NCBI GenBank assembly: GCA_021769725.1 | Contig: JAETSI010000001.1 | Coordinates: 39,340 to 103,339 of the forward strand | Direction of reading: 5' to 3' | DNA from: Oscillospiraceae bacterium | GTDB lineage: Bacteria; Bacillota; Clostridia; Oscillospirales; Ruminococcaceae | DNA length: 64,000 nt | Shown: one piece after another, positions 18,665-27,279 of the stretch | How the letters are laid out: each line of letters begins with the position of its first letter | Position numbering within the stretch: position 1 is the first letter of the stretch | Notes under the pieces: model-generated | Database searches by the model: none | What the model was told of the DNA's origin: nothing | What the model saw: the letters and a program-made list of their open reading frames with translations, nothing else | Program-made: the position numbers and the translations under genes

Positions 18665-19643
18665 CGCTTTCGGAGGAGACAATGCTCCTCTTGAGGTTAT
18701 AAAGGGATGTGCAGAAGCTGCTTCGGATCTGGGCGTAAATATCATTCTTACCGGAAATGAGAAGGTAATCAAAAAGTGCGCTTCCGATAATGGAATAAGC
18801 CTTTCCGGAATGGAGATTGTTCACACCGAAGAAATTTTTGATATACATGACGAACCGAACGAGATCATTAAATCAAAGAAGAATACATCCCTGGGATTGG
18901 GACTACAGCTTCTTGCCGAAGGAGAGGGCGACGCCTATGTTTGTGCAGGAAGTACCGGAGCTCTTGTAATGGGTGCGACATTTATTGTAAAGCGTATCAG
19001 GGGAATAAAACGTATCGCCCCGTCGCCCGTTCTTCCGGCTGATAAGGGGAGTTTCGTTCTTCTGGATGCCGGAGCAAATACGGAATGCCGTCCGGAAATG
19101 CTCGTGCAGTTTGCAGTTATGGGCAGTGCCTATGCAGAAAAGGTAATGGGCATTAAAAAGCCAAAGGTAGCGCTTCTCAATATAGGAGCAGAAGAGACCA
19201 AGGGGCGTGATCTTGAAATAGAGGCGAACAGGCTGCTCAGTGAGTCGGGACTGAATTTTGTCGGAAATATTGAGGCAAGAGATATGCCGAAAGGTGAAGT
19301 GCAAGTTGTTGTTACCGATGGTTTTACGGGAAACGTGGCTCTCAAGCTTTATGAAGGAATGGGGTCGTTTTTTAGTCATAAGCTCAAGTGGATATTCTCC
19401 GGCATCGGCAAGGCAGGAGCACTTTTCTCACTTGGAAAGATCAATGCACTTCGCCGTCAGATGGACTATAAACAGGTAGGAGGTTCAGCTCTGCTGGGCG
19501 TTAAAAAGCCTGTTATAAAGGCACATGGAAGTTCAGATGCAACGGCTTTTTTCAATGCCGTAAGACAGGCGAAAAAGTGTGTTGAAGCAAATGTGACCGG
19601 AGAAATTGAGAAATATGTTGCAGGAGTCTCCGGAAAGGAATGA
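18648..19643 (+). CDS. plsX: Phosphate acyltransferase PlsX
   Basis: Makes acyl-phosphate from acyl-ACP for phospholipid synthesis. At 331 residues it is full length with VDAFGGDNAPLEVIKG at the start, STGALVMGA, LLDAGANTECRPEMLVQFA and the VVTDGFTGNVALKLYEG signature. In many Firmicutes acpP lies between plsX and rnc; here rnc follows after 6 nt and acpP is missing. Confidence 0.96.
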   Translation: MKVIVDAFGGDNAPLEVIKGCAEAASDLGVNIILTGNEKVIKKCASDNGISLSGMEIVHTEEIFDIHDEPNEIIKSKKNTSLGLGLQLLAEGEGDAYVCAGSTGALVMGATFIVKRIRGIKRIAPSPVLPADKGSFVLLDAGANTECRPEMLVQFAVMGSAYAEKVMGIKKPKVALLNIGAEETKGRDLEIEANRLLSESGLNFVGNIEARDMPKGEVQVVVTDGFTGNVALKLYEGMGSFFSHKLKWIFSGIGKAGALFSLGKINALRRQMDYKQVGGSALLGVKKPVIKAHGSSDATAFFNAVRQAKKCVEANVTGEIEKYVAGVSGKE

Positions 19644-19649
19644 TAAAAA

Positions 19650-20339
19650 TTGGATAATATCAGAAAATTTGAAGAAATAATAGGATATACTTTTAAGAAA
19701 AAGCAGCTTATCCGGCAGGCGCTTTCTCATTCCTCATATTCAAACGAGAGAAAGCATCCCGACGGAAGCAACGAGCGTCTGGAATTTCTTGGCGACAGCG
19801 TTCTTTCCGTCGTGGTCTCAGATTTTTTATACAAAAATCTTAATGTTGCAGAGGGACAGCTTACAAAAATAAGGGCTTCCCTTGTCTGTGAAAAATCTCT
19901 TCATGTTTTTGCAAAAAAGATACATCTCGGCGACTTTCTGCTTTTGGGCAAGGGCGAGGAAAATACCGGCGGACGCCAGCGGCCGTCTATACTTGCGGAT
20001 GCATTTGAGGCAGTTATTGCCGCAATATATCTTGACGGAGGAATGCAGGCTGCGGCAAAGCACATACTCCGCTTCATGCCCGAGGATATCATCCATGCTG
20101 CTCATCCTGTTTTCAGCGATTTCAAGACAGTTCTCCAGGAGGTCGTACAGAAAAATCCAGAAGAAAAAGTGGAATATGTTCTGATAGGCGAAGAGGGGCC
20201 GGATCATAACAAGCGTTTTGTGGTTGAAGTCTGCCTTAATTCTCAGGTGATCGGCAAGGGCAGCGGCAGAAGCAAAAAGGAAGCCGAGCAGTTTGCTGCC
20301 AAGGAAGCGCTGGAGCTTATGGGATATGAAGCACAGTAA
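19650..20339 (+). CDS. rnc: Ribonuclease III
   Basis: Double-strand-specific endoribonuclease for rRNA and mRNA processing. The 229-residue protein has the RNase III signature NERLEFLGDSVLS, the second acidic cluster DAFEAVIAAIYLDGG and a C-terminal double-stranded RNA-binding domain (about 155-225, with DFKTVLQEVVQ and GSGRSKKEAEQFAAKEAL). TTG start at 19650, 9 nt after GGAAAGGAA. Its end overlaps the radical SAM gene. Confidence 0.95.
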   Translation: MDNIRKFEEIIGYTFKKKQLIRQALSHSSYSNERKHPDGSNERLEFLGDSVLSVVVSDFLYKNLNVAEGQLTKIRASLVCEKSLHVFAKKIHLGDFLLLGKGEENTGGRQRPSILADAFEAVIAAIYLDGGMQAAAKHILRFMPEDIIHAAHPVFSDFKTVLQEVVQKNPEEKVEYVLIGEEGPDHNKRFVVEVCLNSQVIGKGSGRSKKEAEQFAAKEALELMGYEAQ

Positions 20340-21396
20340 TATTTCGATTTTTATTCCGCATATCGGATGTCCGCATAAGTGCAGCTTTTGTGACCAGCGA
20401 ACTATAAGCGGTGCTCAGCACGCACCGTCAGGAAAAGAAGTTAGCGAGATATGTTCAAAAGCGTTGTGCGAGGCAAAATCGCCGGAGAACAGTGAAATAG
20501 CCTTTTTCGGCGGCAGTTTTACGGCTGTTCCATGTGATTATATGCTGGAACTCCTTGAAGCAGCGAAGCCGTTTATCGGCAATGGAAAGTTCAGGGGAAT
20601 ACGTATTTCTACACGTCCTGACTATATTGACGGTGAGATTTTGGATCTGCTTAAAAGTTACGGCGTTACGGCAATTGAGCTGGGAGCGCAGTCGATGGTA
20701 AATAGTGTACTTGAAGCGAATGAACGTGGTCACACGGCAGAAGACGTTTTTAATGCAAGCAGTTTAATTAGGTCATATGGCTTTGAACTCGGTTTGCAGA
20801 TGATGGTTGGACTTTATAAAAGCAGTGGTGATGATGAATGGGAAACTATGGAGAAAATCGTTGAAATTCACCCAAATACAGTAAGAATTTATCCTGTTGT
20901 AATTCTTAAAGGGACTAAACTTGCGGAAATTTACAAATCAGGTGAATATGAACTTTTTTGCGGTTCATACGAAAAATGCGGATTTGACGATGTTGTTGAA
21001 GCAGTTGCCGAAATGATGGAAATTTATGAAGAAAATGGCATAAAAGTTATTAAATGCGGACTTCATGCGAGTGAATTTGTTGAAAAAGATATGATTGGCG
21101 GATTTTATCACCCTGCTTTCCGTGAACTTTGCGAAAACATAATATACAGAAATCTTATATGGCATGAACTTTATGAAATGGCAGATATGAACCGTCCCCA
21201 GAAATATGATGAGGAAGAAGTAAGAAAAAAACTTGAAAAAATTCATAGAAAGCATATTATTGCAGTAAATCCGTCATGTATAAGCAAGGCAATCGGACAG
21301 AATAAATCAAATATCAGGCATTTTGGCGAGTGTGGCATAGAAATTAAAATTATCGGTGATGAAAATATTGCAAAATACAAAGTTGAACTGAGGTGA
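20326..21396 (+). CDS. Radical SAM protein, Elp3-like
   Basis: Iron-sulfur radical SAM enzyme of 356 residues. The cluster motif CPHKCSFCD is at about residues 14-22, and EIAFFGGSFTAVP plus GIRISTRPDYID follow the pattern of the Elp3-type (COG1243) branch. No GNAT acetyltransferase domain is visible, so it is a stand-alone radical SAM relative. The ATG at 20326 lies inside the rnc 3' end with GGAG 10 nt upstream. From about 20757 to the stop the codon use becomes markedly A/T-ending compared with the first third. Function unknown; position between rnc and smc is recurrent in clostridia. Confidence 0.8.
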   Translation: MKHSNISIFIPHIGCPHKCSFCDQRTISGAQHAPSGKEVSEICSKALCEAKSPENSEIAFFGGSFTAVPCDYMLELLEAAKPFIGNGKFRGIRISTRPDYIDGEILDLLKSYGVTAIELGAQSMVNSVLEANERGHTAEDVFNASSLIRSYGFELGLQMMVGLYKSSGDDEWETMEKIVEIHPNTVRIYPVVILKGTKLAEIYKSGEYELFCGSYEKCGFDDVVEAVAEMMEIYEENGIKVIKCGLHASEFVEKDMIGGFYHPAFRELCENIIYRNLIWHELYEMADMNRPQKYDEEEVRKKLEKIHRKHIIAVNPSCISKAIGQNKSNIRHFGECGIEIKIIGDENIAKYKVELR

Positions 21397-21400
21397 ATTT

Positions 21401-24400
21401 GTGTACCTTAAATCATTGGAAATACAGGGATTCAAGTCATTTCCTGACAAGATAAGCCTGACATTTGACAAGGGACTTACGGCAGTAGTAGGCCCTAACG
21501 GCAGCGGAAAAAGTAATATCGGAGATTCTGTACGTTGGGTTCTTGGTGAGCAGTCTACAAAGACGCTCAGAGGCAATAAAATGGAGGACGTTATTTTTTC
21601 CGGTACCGTTGCAAGAAAGCCAATGGGATTTGCTGCTGTTACACTTAATATTGATAATTCCGACAATACCATTCCGGACATGGGCGATGAGATCTCAGTT
21701 ACGAGAAAGCTATACCGCAGCGGTGACAGCGAGTATATGATAAACGGCAGGTCATGCCGTCTGAAGGATATAAACGAGCTTTTTATGGATACCGGTATGG
21801 GACGTGACGGATATTCTATTATAGGTCAGGGACGTATTGCCGAGATCGTCGGTGCAAAAAGCAGCGAGCGCCGTGATATATTTGAAGAAGCGGCGGGGAT
21901 CTCAAAGTTCCGCTATAAAAAACTTGAAGCGGAACGCAGGCTCACTTCGGCACAGGAAAATCTGCTGAGGCTCACGGATATTCTTGCGGAACTCGAAGGA
22001 CGTGTTGAACCGCTGCGTATCCAGTCTGAAAAGGCTGAAAGATTCATTAAACTGGCTGCCCAGAGGAAAAAACTGGAAATTTCCGTCTGGGTAGATCGTC
22101 TGGAAGAACTGAAAGGTAAGCTGGACACTCTGGACGAAAAAATCCTTGTCAGCAGAAATGAATATGAAAATATCGGCAACGATATCCGCCGTGAGGAGGA
22201 AAAGATCAGCGAGGGCTACCGGCGAATGCAGGAAAGTACGGTGAAATCGGATGAACTGCGGCGTAAAATGATAGAAGAAGAACAGGAAGCTTCTGAAATG
22301 AAATCAGGCATAGCAGTGTTTGAAAACGATATAAAGCACTGCGAGGAGGCTATTTCGGCGGCACAGAAGAATATCCGGCATTCCGAAAAAAACAGGCAGG
22401 CGCTGCTTGAAGGCAAAAAGTTGGCAGAGAACAGGATAGCAGATCTCCGGTCACGCTGTCAAGAGCTTGAAAAGGAAATAGAAGCAACAGCCGAAGCTCT
22501 GGAAAAAGCCGAGGCGGAAAGTTCACAGCTTGGTGAGAATGTTGATAAAACAGGTAGCGAGGTCAACGGTCTGTATATAAAGCAGAGCGAGTACCGATTT
22601 GCTGTTGAATCGGCAAAGAAAGCAATAACAGAAGAAAAATTCCGGCTCATGGAGATACGTGAGGGCAGCGGTGATTTTGTCAGAAAGCTGGATGAATACC
22701 GTCTCCGTCTTGATGAAGCCGGAAGTGAAAACGAAAGAAATGCCGCTGAAAATCATGAGATAAAAAATAAGCTCAGTGGTCTGGAAATGCTGTACAGATC
22801 ACGCAGGGAAAGCTTTGAACAAGCAAAAAACGAGTTTGAAAAGGTTCTGTATGAGCTGAAAGAAAGACAGCAGAGAAGAAAGATCCTGGCAGATCTGGAA
22901 AACAATATGGACGGCTTTGCAGGAAGTGTAAAACTTGTGCTGAGAGCCGGAAAACAGGGCAGGATCGGAGGAATTCTGGGTACAGTTGCGCAGAATATCA
23001 GTGTAAAGCCGGAATATGCAGTAGCTGTGGAAACGGCTTTAGGCGGTGCGATGCAGAATATCATTGTAGAAAATGAGGAAACTGCAAAGCGCTGCATCCG
23101 TTTTCTCAAAGAACAGAAAGGCGGACGTGCCACATTTCTTCCAATTACATCCGTAAGCGGACGTGAACTTGGTGAGCGTGGTCTTGAAGAATGTGAAGGC
23201 TTTATCAGCGCCGCCAGCCGCATAGTTGACTTTGACCCGAAATACAGCGGTATAGTCAATTCACTTCTGGGAAGGATCGTCGTAGCTGAGGATATTGATT
23301 CGGCAGCAGTCATTGCCAAAAAGTACGGATACCGTTTCAGAATAGTAACGCTTGACGGTCAGGTCATCAATGCCGGAGGATCTTTTACAGGAGGATCGGC
23401 ACAGAGATCAGGCGGTATTATTACACGAAAAAATGAGATTGACACTCTTGATGCTGAAATTGAAAAACTGATCGTTCAGCGTGACTCTCTTCGGGAAAAG
23501 GCGGAGAAAATCAGGGCTGAATCGGAGAAGCGCCGGTATGATTTGGAGGCGGCAAAAGAGGAGCTTTCACGTAATGAAAATGATGCAGTACGCATCAGGG
23601 CTGAAATTTCCAGTCTGAATTCTCTTATTGAGCAGATGAAAGCGCAGTCTGAGAATTCTGAAAAGCTTGAGGATGATGCATTGCAGAAAATTGCAGCCTG
23701 TGAAAAGAGTGTAGCCGATTCGGAAAAAGCACTTCTGGAAACAGAAGATCTCATACGTCTTGCTGAAGAAAAATTAGCGAAAGGTCAGGGCGTTCGTGAG
23801 GAACTCCGTCTCAGGCGGGGTGAACTGTCAGAAAGGCTTTCGCAGCTGAAAATGCAGGGGATAGAACTTTCCGGAAATATCAAGAATCAGGAACTTGAAG
23901 CCGGACGTTTCCAGGAGGGACTTGATGAACTTGAACGCGGAAACAAGGGTTTTGAAGATGAAATAAACCGGCAGAATGATATTATAATCCACAAGCGGAG
24001 CGATATTGAAAAGCTGAAAGAAAGTCTGACAGGATTTAAGGACAATACCGACGTATACCTGGAGCAGATCAGACGTTATCAGGATATGCACACCGAGCAG
24101 AATCGTCTTGTGAACGAGATGACAAAGGGTCTTAAACAGTTCAATGAAGCCAAAGAAAAGCTGTCCGGAGAGATAACTAGGCTTGAAGAACGCCGGGACG
24201 CTGTTTGCCGTGATAATGATTACATCATAAAGCAGCTGCTTGAAGTCTATGAACTGACACGATCCGAGGCTGTCGGGCTGGCGGAAAAAATTGAAGATGC
24301 TGCAAAAGCCCAGAGGGAACTGGCGGATATCAAAAATAAGATACGTTCTCTTGGAAACGTCAATGTTGAGGCTATAGAAGAGTATAAAGAAGTTTCAGAG

Positions 24401-24973
24401 AGGTACAGGTTTATGTCGGAACAGATATCCGACGTGCAGAAGTCAAAGTCAGAGCTTGAAAATATAATCAGTAGTCTTACGCAGGAAATGTGCCGTATTT
24501 TCTCCGAAAGCTTTGTGATAATAAACTCTAATTTTAAGGAGATCTTTAAAGAGCTTTTCGGCGGCGGAAAGGCGGAGCTTATTCTTACCGAACCGGAAAA
24601 TGTTCTTGAATCGGGAATAGAAATAAGTGTTGCGCCTCCGGGAAAGGTGATAAAGAATCTCATTTCTCTTTCAGGAGGAGAGCAGTCGTTTGTTGCTATC
24701 GCTATCTACTTTGCAATACTGAAACTTCGGCCTGCGCCGTTTTGTATTCTTGACGAGATTGACGCTGCTCTTGATGAGGTCAATGTAAGAAAGTACGCTC
24801 AGTATCTTAAAAAATTTACCGATACAACGCAGTTCGTCCTTGTAACTCACAGACGAAGCGCTATGGAAGAAGCAAACGTTCTCTACGGGGTGACTATGCA
24901 GGAGGACGGCATTTCAAAGCTCCTGAAAATGGAACAAGTGGATTTTCAAGACGACACAGCGTCTATTGAATGA
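21401..24973 (+). CDS. smc: Chromosome segregation ATPase SMC
   Basis: Condensin-type SMC of 1190 residues, the usual length. N-terminal head with Walker A GPNGSGKSNIGDSVRWVLGE, long coiled coils (about 170-500 and 670-1010), a central hinge (about 515-660, GRIGGILGTVAQNI), and C-terminal ABC signature LSGGEQSFVAIAI followed by Walker B FCILDEIDAALDEVNV. GTG start at 21401 behind GAGGTG. Precedes ftsY as in many Firmicutes. Confidence 0.97.
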   Translation: MYLKSLEIQGFKSFPDKISLTFDKGLTAVVGPNGSGKSNIGDSVRWVLGEQSTKTLRGNKMEDVIFSGTVARKPMGFAAVTLNIDNSDNTIPDMGDEISVTRKLYRSGDSEYMINGRSCRLKDINELFMDTGMGRDGYSIIGQGRIAEIVGAKSSERRDIFEEAAGISKFRYKKLEAERRLTSAQENLLRLTDILAELEGRVEPLRIQSEKAERFIKLAAQRKKLEISVWVDRLEELKGKLDTLDEKILVSRNEYENIGNDIRREEEKISEGYRRMQESTVKSDELRRKMIEEEQEASEMKSGIAVFENDIKHCEEAISAAQKNIRHSEKNRQALLEGKKLAENRIADLRSRCQELEKEIEATAEALEKAEAESSQLGENVDKTGSEVNGLYIKQSEYRFAVESAKKAITEEKFRLMEIREGSGDFVRKLDEYRLRLDEAGSENERNAAENHEIKNKLSGLEMLYRSRRESFEQAKNEFEKVLYELKERQQRRKILADLENNMDGFAGSVKLVLRAGKQGRIGGILGTVAQNISVKPEYAVAVETALGGAMQNIIVENEETAKRCIRFLKEQKGGRATFLPITSVSGRELGERGLEECEGFISAASRIVDFDPKYSGIVNSLLGRIVVAEDIDSAAVIAKKYGYRFRIVTLDGQVINAGGSFTGGSAQRSGGIITRKNEIDTLDAEIEKLIVQRDSLREKAEKIRAESEKRRYDLEAAKEELSRNENDAVRIRAEISSLNSLIEQMKAQSENSEKLEDDALQKIAACEKSVADSEKALLETEDLIRLAEEKLAKGQGVREELRLRRGELSERLSQLKMQGIELSGNIKNQELEAGRFQEGLDELERGNKGFEDEINRQNDIIIHKRSDIEKLKESLTGFKDNTDVYLEQIRRYQDMHTEQNRLVNEMTKGLKQFNEAKEKLSGEITRLEERRDAVCRDNDYIIKQLLEVYELTRSEAVGLAEKIEDAAKAQRELADIKNKIRSLGNVNVEAIEEYKEVSERYRFMSEQISDVQKSKSELENIISSLTQEMCRIFSESFVIINSNFKEIFKELFGGGKAELILTEPENVLESGIEISVAPPGKVIKNLISLSGGEQSFVAIAIYFAILKLRPAPFCILDEIDAALDEVNVRKYAQYLKKFTDTTQFVLVTHRRSAMEEANVLYGVTMQEDGISKLLKMEQVDFQDDTASIE

Positions 24974-25009
24974 TGAAAGACCGCAGAATGCGGCAGATTG
25001 GAAGTAATT

Positions 25010-26380
25010 ATGGGAATTATAGCAAAAATTGCAGCCGGTCTTAAAAAGACCAAGGACAGTTTTCTCGGCAGACTGAAAAGGATATTCAATTCCTTTACGA
25101 AAATCGACGAGGAGCTTTTTGAAGAACTTGAAGAAGCCATGATAATGAGCGATATCGGCGTTGAGACCTCGGTGGAGATCTGTGACCGTCTCCGCAAAAA
25201 GATCAAAGAGAGAGGGATCACCGATCCAAACGATATCATGGAGCTTATTCAGGAGGTCATCGGCGAGATAATGGGAGACGATACAGGTCTTGATCTTACA
25301 CAGTCTCCGGCAGTTATAATGGTCATTGGCGTAAATGGAGCAGGCAAGACGACCAGTATTGGAAAACTCTGCTATCAGTTCAAAAAGGAGAAAAAGAAGG
25401 TTCTTGTTGCTGCTGCCGATACATTTCGTGCCGCTGCGATAGATCAGCTTGAAGTCTGGACAGAGCGTGCTGGCGTTGATATCGTTAAGCACACAGAGGG
25501 TTCAGATCCGGGGGCTGTTGTCTATGACGCTCTGGAAGCTGCCAAGGCGAGAAATTGTGACGTTGTTATTATTGACACCGCCGGACGTCTCCATAACAAG
25601 AAAAATCTTATGGATGAGCTTGCCAAAATCAACAGAATCATTGACAACAAGGCAGGAGACTGTTCACGTGAGGTACTCCTCGTTCTGGATGCAACAACCG
25701 GACAGAACGCTGTAAATCAGGCAAAACTGTTCAGTGAGACTGCGCCCATTACCGGAATTATCCTTACAAAGCTGGATGGAACGGCAAAAGGCGGTATCGT
25801 TATTTCAATCAAAAATGAGCTTGGAATACCGGTCAAACTTATAGGCGTAGGTGAGAAAATTGACGATCTACAGCCCTTTGACAGCCGTACTTTTGTACAG
25901 GCACTTTTCAGTGATACAGAGCTTGACGATACAGCAGAAGATGACGTAAAAGATATGGAAGAGTCTGCTGACGACACTGAGAACGGAGAATACACAGAGA
26001 AATCTGAGGATAACGAAATCAACGAAAACGATGCGGAAGAATTAGAGGAAATCGAAATAGAAGAAGTTTACGAAGAAGAATTAGTGGAAGCAGAGGAAAC
26101 TTACGAAGAAGAAACCGATGCATATGAGACTGATGATATTGAGATCAGCGTAACTGACGAAGAAGCTCCTGAGAAACCGGAAGATACTGAAAACGAAGAA
26201 ACTGATTTGGATGAATCGGAAGAAAACGAAGAATTAGAAGAATTGGCTGAAACAGAAGAATCAGAAGAAAACGGAACAGAAGATCATCCGGAGGAATCCA
26301 CAGAGGAAGAAACCGTCAAAAAGAAAAAGCGTGGATTCTTTAAGAAACTCTTTGGCAGAAAGGATGACAATGATGAATAA
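25010..26380 (+). CDS. ftsY: Signal recognition particle receptor FtsY with C-terminal acidic domain
   Basis: SRP receptor GTPase that docks ribosome-nascent chains at the membrane. The NG domain occupies about residues 1-301 with GVNGAGKTTSIGKL, DTFRAAAIDQL, DTAGRLHNKKNLMDEL, TKLDGTAKGG and the closing GVGEKIDDLQPFD. Unusually, a very acidic Glu/Asp-rich stretch (about 302-436) follows the NG domain and the protein ends in a basic amphipathic tail (KKKKRGFFKKLFGRK, about 437-452). In E. coli the acidic, membrane-targeting region is N-terminal; here it is at the other end. I start at ATG 25010 (MGIIAKIAAG), preceded by GGAAG at 5 nt. The stop overlaps rdgB. Confidence 0.95.
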   Translation: MGIIAKIAAGLKKTKDSFLGRLKRIFNSFTKIDEELFEELEEAMIMSDIGVETSVEICDRLRKKIKERGITDPNDIMELIQEVIGEIMGDDTGLDLTQSPAVIMVIGVNGAGKTTSIGKLCYQFKKEKKKVLVAAADTFRAAAIDQLEVWTERAGVDIVKHTEGSDPGAVVYDALEAAKARNCDVVIIDTAGRLHNKKNLMDELAKINRIIDNKAGDCSREVLLVLDATTGQNAVNQAKLFSETAPITGIILTKLDGTAKGGIVISIKNELGIPVKLIGVGEKIDDLQPFDSRTFVQALFSDTELDDTAEDDVKDMEESADDTENGEYTEKSEDNEINENDAEELEEIEIEEVYEEELVEAEETYEEETDAYETDDIEISVTDEEAPEKPEDTENEETDLDESEENEELEELAETEESEENGTEDHPEESTEEETVKKKKRGFFKKLFGRKDDNDE

Positions 26381-26972
26381 GATCGTTATGGCTACAAATA
26401 ATGCCAATAAGCTGCGTGAAGTCCGTGAAATACTTTCTCCGCTCGGGATAGATGTCATTTCGCAGGCAGAAGCCGGGATAAGCTGTGATCCGGAGGAAAA
26501 CGGTTCGTCATTCTCTGAAAATTCGGAAATAAAGGCAGAGGCTGTATATAATGCTTATGCGGAGAAAAAACATGAGAATATTGCGGTGATCGCCGATGAC
26601 AGCGGTCTCTGCGTTGATGCTCTTGACGGCAGACCGGGCGTATATTCTGCCAGATATGCTCCCAAAGGACAGGAATGCGCCAGGCTTCTTGATGAGATGA
26701 ATGATATTCCTGATGAACGGAGAACGGCACGTTTTATTTGCGATATCACATATATAAATGGATATGGTATGGATTTCCATTTTGAGGGAATATGCGAGGG
26801 CATTATCAGCCGTGAAAAACTTGGGGAAAACGGTTTCGGATATGATCCGGTGTTTATGTACGGCGGCAGAACTCTGGCGGAAATGACGGCAGAAGAAAAA
26901 AATAATATCAGCCACAGAGCAAAGGCTCTTGGCAGTCTATATAAATTTCTTAAAGAAAGGCAAGGTGAATAA
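26370..26972 (+). CDS. rdgB: XTP/dITP diphosphatase (RdgB/HAM1)
   Basis: House-cleaning pyrophosphatase that removes non-canonical purine triphosphates. Family motifs: MATNNANKLREVREIL at the N-terminus, SFSENSEIKA, ADDSGLCVDALDGRPGVYSARYA and GFGYDPVF. About 200 residues, normal. ATG codons at 26364, 26370 and 26373 compete; AAGG at 26360-26363 favours 26370 or 26373. Overlaps the ftsY end, so translation is probably coupled. Confidence 0.95.
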   Translation: MMNKIVMATNNANKLREVREILSPLGIDVISQAEAGISCDPEENGSSFSENSEIKAEAVYNAYAEKKHENIAVIADDSGLCVDALDGRPGVYSARYAPKGQECARLLDEMNDIPDERRTARFICDITYINGYGMDFHFEGICEGIISREKLGENGFGYDPVFMYGGRTLAEMTAEEKNNISHRAKALGSLYKFLKERQGE

Positions 26973-26973
26973 T

Positions 26974-27279
26974 ATGCTGACAAGTAAACAAAGAGCGTAC
27001 CTCCGTGGTATTGCATCAACATATGAAACGATTTTCCAGATAGGAAAGGGCGGCGTTACCGAAACGATGTGCAGGGATATCGGAGAAGCGCTTCGTAAAA
27101 GGGAACTTATAAAGCTGAGAGTCCTTGATAATTCCGGCTGGACGGCAAGAGAAGCAGCTGACGCTGTGGCAGAGCAGACCGGAGCTGACGTTGTTCAGGT
27201 GATAGGTTCTAAATTCGTACTGTTCAGGCGTAATCCTAAAGAACCTGTTATAGAGAATATTCCCAAGTCAAAGGCATGA
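26974..27279 (+). CDS. yhbY: YhbY-family (CRM domain) RNA-binding protein
   Basis: Small ribosome-assembly-associated RNA-binding protein, 101 residues. It shows the CRM domain features: LTSKQRAYLRGIA at the start, the GKGG loop (FQIGKGGVTE) and a closing FVLFRRN strand. ATG 26974 lies 2 bases after the rdgB stop with AAGGTG upstream; its stop overlaps the nadD fusion start (ATGA). Confidence 0.92.
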   Translation: MLTSKQRAYLRGIASTYETIFQIGKGGVTETMCRDIGEALRKRELIKLRVLDNSGWTAREAADAVAEQTGADVVQVIGSKFVLFRRNPKEPVIENIPKSKA

